Assembly (NCBI RefSeq): GCF_000003605.2
Contig: NW_003126886.1
Coordinates: 244,332 to 258,716 of the forward strand
Reading direction: 5' to 3'
DNA from: Saccoglossus kowalevskii
Lineage: Eukaryota; Hemichordata; Enteropneusta; Harrimaniidae
Length of the DNA stretch: 14,385 nt
The translations under genes and the position numbers were made by a program. Below the pieces are notes generated by a model. It was not told the DNA's origin. It ran no database searches and was given only the letters and a program-made list of their open reading frames with translations. The stretch's first letter is position 1. Each line of letters opens with the position of its first letter. Shown here one piece after another: positions 8,964-14,385 of the stretch.

Positions 8964-9074
8964 CATATATGTGTGTACTTGTGTTTTATTATATTTAATG
9001 TCTTTTGACCACAGATAATGTAACAAAATATATTATTTAGTGTCAAATAAAATATACTATACTATACTGTACTA
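8964..9074. other. Non-satellite island inside the array
   Basis: About 110 bp of AT-rich sequence interrupts the satellite here. It ends in a short ACTAT-type microsatellite (around 9053-9074) and then the satellite resumes with GAACTGACACGG. It is not repeated elsewhere in the array, unlike the 66-bp divider. It may be an insertion or a remnant of the original sequence. No terminal repeats are evident. Confidence 0.6.
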
Positions 9075-9437
9075 TGAACTGACACGGGTGACGTAATGTC
9101 ACTGTAAGAGGGGCGTAATATTCACATATGAACAGACACGGGTGACGTAATCTCACTGTAAGAGGGGCGTAATAGTCACACATATGAACAGACACGGATG
9201 ACGTAATGTCACTGTAAGAGGGGCGTAATATTCACATATATGAACAGACACGGGTGACGTAATCTCACTGTAAGAGGGGCGTAATATTCATATATATGAA
9301 CAGAGACGGGTGACGTAATGTCACTGTAAGAGGGACATAATATTCACATATGAACAGACATGACTGACGTAATCTCACTGTAAGAGGGGCTTAATAGTCA
9401 CACATATGAACAGACACGGGTGACGTAATCTCACTGT

Positions 9438-9503
9438 AATTGTTATCTTCTTACAATAACTAATGGTTTCTTCATATTTTACATGATACTATTAATAATT
9501 TGA
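9438..9503. repeat. 66-bp divider segment, copy 2
   Basis: Nearly identical to 8757-8822 and apparently identical to 10298-10363. It joins a satellite unit broken off at CTCACTGT, so it was introduced by recombination between array and flank rather than by gradual change. Confidence 0.92.
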
Positions 9504-10297
9504 GGTAATCTCACTGTAAGAGGGGCGTAATATTCACATATATATGAACAGACACGGGTGACGTAATGTCACTGTAAGAGGGGCGTAATATTCACATATG
9601 AACAGACACGGGTGACATAATCTCACTGTAAGAGGGGCGTAATAGTCACACATATGAACAGACACGGGTGACATAATCTCCCTGAAAGAGGGGCGTAATA
9701 GTCACACATATGAACAGACACGGGTGACGTAATCTCACTGTAAGAGGGGCGTAATATTCATATATATGAACATACACGGGTGACGTAAGGTCACTGTAAG
9801 AGGGGCGTAATATTCACATATGAACATACACGGGTGACGTAATCTCACTGTAAGAGGGGCGTAATAGTCACACATATGAACAGACACGGGTGACGTAATG
9901 TCACTGTAAGAGGGGCGTAATATTCACATATATGAACAGACACAGGTGACGTAATCTCACTGTAAGAGGGGCATAATATTCACACATATGAACAGACACG
10001 GGTGACGTAATGTCACTGTAAGAGGGGCGTAATAGTCACACATATGAACAGACACGGATGACGTAATGTCACTGTAAGAGGGGCGTAATATTCACATATA
10101 TGAACAGACACGGGTGACGTAATCTCACTGTAAGAGGGGCGTAATATTCATATATATGAACAGAGACGGGTGACGTAATGTCACTGTAAGAGGGGCATAA
10201 TATTCACACATGAACAGACATGACTGACGTAATCTCACTGTAAGAGGGGCTTAATAGTCACACATATGAACAGACACGGGTGACGTAATCTCACTGT

Positions 10298-10363
10298 AAT
10301 TGTTATCTTCTTACAATAACTAATGGTTTCTTCATATTTTACATGATACTATTAATAATTTGA
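10298..10363. repeat. 66-bp divider segment, copy 3
   Basis: Exactly 860 bp downstream of copy 2 and with the same broken satellite unit on its left, so copies 2 and 3 come from one large duplication. Confidence 0.92.
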
Positions 10364-11219
10364 GGTAATCTCACTGTAAGAGGGGCGTAATATTCACATA
10401 TATATGAACAGACACGGGTGACGTAATGTCACTGTAAGAGGGGCGTAATATTCACATATGAACAGACACGGGTGACATAATCTCCCTGAAAGAGGGGCAT
10501 AATATTCACATATATGAACTGACACGGCTGACGTAATGTCACTGTAAGAGGGGCGTAATATTCACATATGAACAGACACGGGTGACATAATCTCACTGTA
10601 AGAGGGGCGTAATAGTCACACATATGAACAGACACGGGTGACGTAATCTCACTGTAAGAGGGGCGTAATATTCATATATATGAACATACACGGGTGACGT
10701 AATGTCACTGTAAGAGGGGCGTAATATTCACATATGAACATACACGGGTAACGTAATCTCACTGTAAGAGGGGCGTAATAGTCACACATATGAACAGACA
10801 CGGGTGACGTAATGTCACTGTAAGAGGGGCGTAATATTCACATATATGAACAGACACGGGTGACGTAATCTCACTATAAGAGGGGCATAATATTCACACA
10901 TATGAACAGACACGGGTGACGTAATGTCACTGTAAGAGGGGCGTAATATTCACACATATGAACAGACACGGGTGACGTAATCTCACTGTAAGAGGGGCGT
11001 AATAGTCACATATATGAACAGACACGGGTGACATAATCTCACTGTAAGAGGGACGTAATAATCACATATATGAACAGACACGGGTGACGTAATCTCACTG
11101 TAAGAGGGGCGTAATATTCACATACGAACATACACGGGTGACGTAATCTCACTGCAACACGGACGTAACTGTAACACACGATTATAAATAAATAATAAAA
11201 TGAAAATCCGGGGAGCAAT

Positions 11220-11729
11220 TTGGTGACTCGTGTGCTATCACAAACGAATTTACAGAAGTGCTCGGTAATTTATGGAAACTTCTTAGATAAATATCTTACA
11301 AATATCATAACTGTTTTATTACATTTTTATAACATGTATTATATTACGCATACTACTTTACATGCCAACAACACAACTTTAACTACATTTTCTGTAAACT
11401 TACCTGTTGTGAAGGATATAGTCCTCAACATGTGCAACAAACACAACAATGTACTTGAGAATGTCAACGATGATGAAGGTACCAAGTCATTTGCGTGTGC
11501 CATTCCGATCAGGCACTTCTTAAAATTGCTGACTTTTCGAACGTTTTACAGTGTCGGCGAAACCCTAATCAATATAGAGACGGTGTATTTTGGTTATCAT
11601 GCCATGTACAACTTGTTTTACTGTAAGTGTATTGCATACTTGGCCATGATCGCCGTATTACTTTGCCTTAACTCACACACGACCGAAATAACACGATACC
11701 CTGGCGATGCGCTCAAATTTGACTTCTAA
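11220..11729 (+). CDS. Unidentified open frame, 131-169 codons
   Basis: The frame is open for 169 codons. The first ATG in it is at 11334 with A at -3 (AACATGT), giving 131 codons. I recognise no domain. The C-terminal part has a hydrophobic run (IAYLAMIAVLLCLN) that could be a membrane segment, then a polar tail and TAA. Frames this long are rare by chance in DNA this AT-rich (a rough stop-frequency estimate gives well under one expected in the window), which is the only reason to list it. A consensus donor (GTAAGT at 11623-11628) lies inside it, so it might be an exon. The frame downstream (11707-11943) overlaps in another phase. It could equally be a decayed gene or chance. Confidence 0.2.
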   Translation: MVTRVLSQTNLQKCSVIYGNFLDKYLTNIITVLLHFYNMYYITHTTLHANNTTLTTFSVNLPVVKDIVLNMCNKHNNVLENVNDDEGTKSFACAIPIRHFLKLLTFRTFYSVGETLINIETVYFGYHAMYNLFYCKCIAYLAMIAVLLCLNSHTTEITRYPGDALKFDF

Positions 11730-11943
11730 TGGAAATCCCGTTGTTTTCCATTCAGCATTTAGATTGTTATGCACGATTGCGTTACTACAAAAGTCTGCTC
11801 CAAGAACCTGGGTATTAGATTATGTATTAGAGAAGGACTTTTATTTTGGAACTTGTTCCATTGTGACAAGGACAGACAGCGGTGAATTGTTCTTTATTTT
11901 CTTATCGGCTATTACGTATGATGAAAATTTCTCCTTGCTTTAA
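11707..11943 (+). CDS. Unidentified open frame, 78 codons
   Basis: This frame begins at ATG 11707 inside the end of the preceding frame, shifted in phase, and ends at TAA. The product would start MRSNLTSNGN and has moderately hydrophobic stretches (FRLLCTIALL, ELFFIFLSAI). I recognise no domain. Two adjacent same-strand open frames in different phases could be one frameshifted gene, or nothing. Length alone gives no significance. Confidence 0.12.
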   Translation: MRSNLTSNGNPVVFHSAFRLLCTIALLQKSAPRTWVLDYVLEKDFYFGTCSIVTRTDSGELFFIFLSAITYDENFSLL

Positions 11944-12522
11944 ATATTGGAGAAAACTATTGACTTGTGTATGGGGCATAGTTTGGTATAGATAGAGATA
12001 ATTAGATTAGACAAATGAATAATTCTCGAAAATCATGCACCATCAATTATTTTAAACTTGCTGACTGTGAAAACTAGTAAAGGTACACGCCACACACCGA
12101 AATACATTGTAATTTCTTTACCTGACTCTATCCGTGCCAGAATTTGCAGTGCGTCGGTACGCGTTTTTTTAATGTAAGAATGTATCATATATATATATAT
12201 ATATTTATTTTCACACGTTACAAAGCGCTGCAAGCAACAATGATTGAACACCATTTTTGACCTGTGTTTTGCAGTACTTAGTACGAGAGATTGAACACAT
12301 GTAGTAGGTGTCATTGACGAGACAAAACCAAAAGAATATTGACAAATATATACGAAGCTCTGGTTGTGCGCTTAACAATTTTCACAAACGTGGGAGGAGA
12401 CACTAGTTTCTGTGAACGGCAAAAAAAAATCGCCTTGTCACTGCACTGTCACGATGTCACGTGACGATGGCTTTGCTTGTTTTAATTTTTGTTGAATATA
12501 CAACTAGTGAAAACCACAGGGA
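11944..12522. other. No recognisable gene; (AT)9 and E-box palindrome
   Basis: AT-rich sequence with an (AT)9 run at 12187-12204 and a 10-bp palindrome GTCACGTGAC (CACGTG E-box) at 12456-12465. The minus-strand open frame across 12314-12033 runs through the AT repeat and shows no domain. Confidence 0.55.
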
Positions 12523-12828
12523 GGAAATATTCACTTGTCATGTGCCTTATATAGCGGAAAATATTAACTTATCAAGCGTCTAAAATATTAACTTATCAAG
12601 CGTCTAAAATATTAACTTATCAAGCGTCTAAAATATTAACTTATCAAGCGTCTAAAATATTAACTTATCAAGCGTCTAAAATATTAACTTATCAAGCGTC
12701 TAAAATAAAAGGAACATATTGACTTTTGTCCAAAATAGGAAAAATATTGACTAGGTTGTGTCTAATTTTGACTTGTCATTTGTCTAAAGTAGAAGGGATA
12801 TTAACTAGTTATGTGTCTAAAATAGACA
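12523..12828. repeat. Degenerate minisatellite (22-34 bp) enclosing a young 24-bp array
   Basis: Around the perfect core are imperfect copies sharing a purine-rich start, ATATT(G/A)ACT and a TGTGTC-like end: 12523-12546, 12701-12730, 12731-12762, 12763-12785 and 12786-12818. They average about 30 bp and vary in length. The pattern suggests an old repeat, one deleted version of which was later amplified. Confidence 0.65.
12557..12700. repeat. 24-bp minisatellite, six perfect copies
   Basis: The unit runs from TAAAATATTAACTTATC to AAGCGTC. Six units fill exactly 144 bp, with only the very first base (G for T) differing. The lack of divergence points to recent expansion, and the locus is likely to be length-polymorphic. 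Confidence 0.95.
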
Positions 12829-13836
12829 AAAGTACAGTAACTATATCCATTCTTGATACTTTTCCCGTATGTTTCAAGAACTAATTTATCATCCAGTGTT
12901 TTTTTTAAATAACTGACATCATCACGTACCTTGCCGTGATCCAATATGCAGTTCTCGTTACCAGTAGACAGAGAAAGTATGCTTACACTTTCCGTTACCA
13001 ATACTAGACGGAGAAATTATACTTAGATGCATATACGAACTTGTGTTAGTCTGTGATCTAGCAATTCATTTCAATGAACAGAATGCTCATTCATGCGTGT
13101 ATATCTGCACTTGAATATGTACATCCTACCTAAAAAGTGCGTAATTATCTACATGTACAAAAGCCCGCAACTTCCATCTTTCAGCGACCAATTCCCATTG
13201 TCAATATTGGCAACGAATTGAATACGTGAATGCATGTCACCATTACCCACGTTAGCCACGGGTCGCAAACGAATAATACGGTAATATCGGCATCAACGAC
13301 AAACCAACTGAAGCCAAAACTAAACAGCTTCCAATGTACGTCAATATGATGTCAGAGTATGGCATATATAGGAGGGAATATTACTCTCATTTTTGATTGG
13401 TATTATTCTTATAATCGCAAAAGTTAATAACACGCTCATAACAAAAAGAAAAACATTGTTATAAAATTGTTCCCATGGTAGCTATATAGCGGTTTTCCTG
13501 CGGTAGCTAAGGACAGTAGGAATTCTCAATCCCCCTTGTCATTTATTGTTCAACACCCTTACTGAACAGCCGATTCTCCTCACGGATTAAGTACACAAAA
13601 CAGAAGCTAAGAGGACAAATGATTCTTATTGCAAATAATCACCCCGTGAAAAGAGAATACCTGAATGCAAAGTAAATATAGTGAATGGGAATCAGAAAAT
13701 CATTAATCAACATAATTCATTAGTTAAATAAAGAACCTTTAAGACTGGCAGCCATTCCATTTCAATGGGACGTTGTTGCTCGGGGACACATATTAATAAA
13801 ATCACATAATGGTAGTATTCTTCACGCGATATGTAC
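12829..13836. other. No recognisable gene
   Basis: About 1 kb of AT-rich DNA. The only internal structure seen is an imperfect 37-bp tandem duplication at 12957-13025 (both halves begin GTTACCA and share AGAC-GAGAAA). Open frames are short and show no domain. Confidence 0.55.
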
Positions 13837-13898
13837 TTTGTGTGTGAGTGTCATTTTGTGTGTGAGTGTCATTTTGTGTGTGAGTGTCATTTTGTCAC
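13837..13898. repeat. 18-bp tandem repeat, 3.3 copies
   Basis: The unit TTTGTGTGTGAGTGTCAT occurs at 13837-13854, 13855-13872 and 13873-13890 without change, followed by a partial TTTGTCAC. Confidence 0.95.
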
Positions 13899-14385
13899 AA
13901 TTCATTTTTTCTAGCCTTTGCATGTCTTCAAGTGTGATTTCTTCAACTGTATCAAGCGGTCAATCGAAATTCTCCGTCGTATGGCACTAACCATTGATTC
14001 TTAGGAATTGGCAAACAATACGGTTGATTGCTGGGGCATTTGTCGACAACCAAGAGAGCAGTACTTGAAATTTATCTAACTTAAGTTGCTTAAAAGTTTC
14101 ACACCTTTCTTGACACGAGTCAATCTTGACAATAAGGCCGATGACGAACAACAAACGAACAAACATTTACTAAGAATAGTAGAAAGTACAAAATTCACAA
14201 AGTTATGTTTCTGATATTGATAAATTAAATAAAAGTTTGTGTAACCAGAATGTATATAAGAATAGGAAGCATAGCAGAAGATATAGATTTATGGTTGAAG
14301 TTATAACGCACACATTAAACGATAGCTTTATCAACGTAGTTGTGTGTTGGACCAAGCACATCCAATCATAACACCATTGGAGTTT
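13899..14385. other. No recognisable gene to the right edge
   Basis: AT-rich sequence without long open frames, repeats or RNA genes that I can recognise. Confidence 0.5.

Larger units (their letters stand above)
9161..11000. repeat. Recent duplication of about 0.9 kb within the satellite
   Basis: 9161-9622 matches 10021-10482 at a constant 860-bp offset with about two differences that I can count by eye. Both include the divider and shared oddities such as GGATGACG, CAGAGACGGG, CATGACTGACG and GGGGCTTAAT. Further right, 9721-9990 matches 10635-10904 at an offset of 914, one 54-bp unit more. The array therefore has a higher-order repeat of about 15-16 units. The stated outer limits are approximate. 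Confidence 0.88.
8821..11178. repeat. 54/56/58-bp satellite array, about 38 copies
   Basis: Thirty-seven clear copies and one degraded terminal copy (about 11139-11178) share TGACGTAAT, CACTGTAAGAGGGGCGTAAT and CATATGAACAGACACGGG. Unit lengths of 54, 56 and 58 bp differ by two-base steps in an internal CA/TA run before GAACA. Two recurrent variants, AATCTCACTG and AATGTCACTG, are intermixed. Frequent ACGTAAT to ACATAAT and GGCGTAAT to GGCATAAT changes look like CpG decay. Two 66-bp dividers and one 110-bp island interrupt the array. Open frames on the minus strand (for example 10635-10429 and 9046-8798) are only the 54-bp units read through as 18-residue repeats and are not genes. Confidence 0.96.

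Noticed and set aside
10429-10635. Coding gene with 18-residue repeats (also 8798-9046, minus strand)
   Set aside because: This is the 54-bp satellite unit, which is divisible by three, so a frame stays open through consecutive copies and closes where a 56-bp unit occurs. Unit variants do not keep codons.
12033-12314. Minus-strand 93-codon open frame
   Set aside because: It runs through the (AT)9 repeat, has no domain, and its length is expected by chance.

Overview
The window reads as nuclear DNA from an invertebrate animal. It is AT-rich, its only convincing protein-coding sequence is split by GT-AG introns, and about a quarter of it is satellite DNA. The coding part pairs complement-control (CCP/sushi) modules with an F-type-lectin-like (eel-fucolectin/tachylectin-4/pentraxin-1, FTP) module. 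That mosaic is familiar from molluscs and other marine invertebrates. This is an inference from domain types, and I cannot name the species.

Left end, 1-2561, minus strand: an internal piece of one gene. Four exons read right to left are CCP (2561-2379), first half of FTP (1953-1744), second half of FTP (1010-789) and CCP (400-215). All eight exon edges are phase 1. The spliced piece is 801 nt (267 codons) and open throughout. The product would be an extracellular or cell-surface multidomain protein. Neither the signal peptide nor the C-terminus can be placed in the window with confidence. The introns hold a probable retrotransposon tail, a 24-bp perfect palindrome built from two bZIP-type half sites, and a short hairpin flanked by a 9-bp direct repeat.

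Middle: 2562-4753 has no recognisable gene. From 4754 to 6176 lies a 43-bp satellite with 33 copies plus 9 bp, including a seven-unit (301-bp) higher-order duplication. 6177-8756 again shows no recognisable gene. From 8757 to about 11178 lies a second, unrelated satellite with units of 54, 56 or 58 bp. Nearly every copy carries a TGACGTAAT-like motif. A block of about 0.9 kb has been duplicated recently, together with a 66-bp piece of flanking DNA.

Right end: 11220-11943 holds two adjacent open frames on the plus strand that I cannot identify. Beyond them are an (AT)9 run, a perfect 6 x 24-bp minisatellite embedded in older and longer copies of the same repeat, and a 3.3 x 18-bp repeat. The rest shows no gene. 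If the CCP/FTP gene starts further right, both satellites lie inside its first intron; otherwise they are intergenic. The sequence alone does not settle this.
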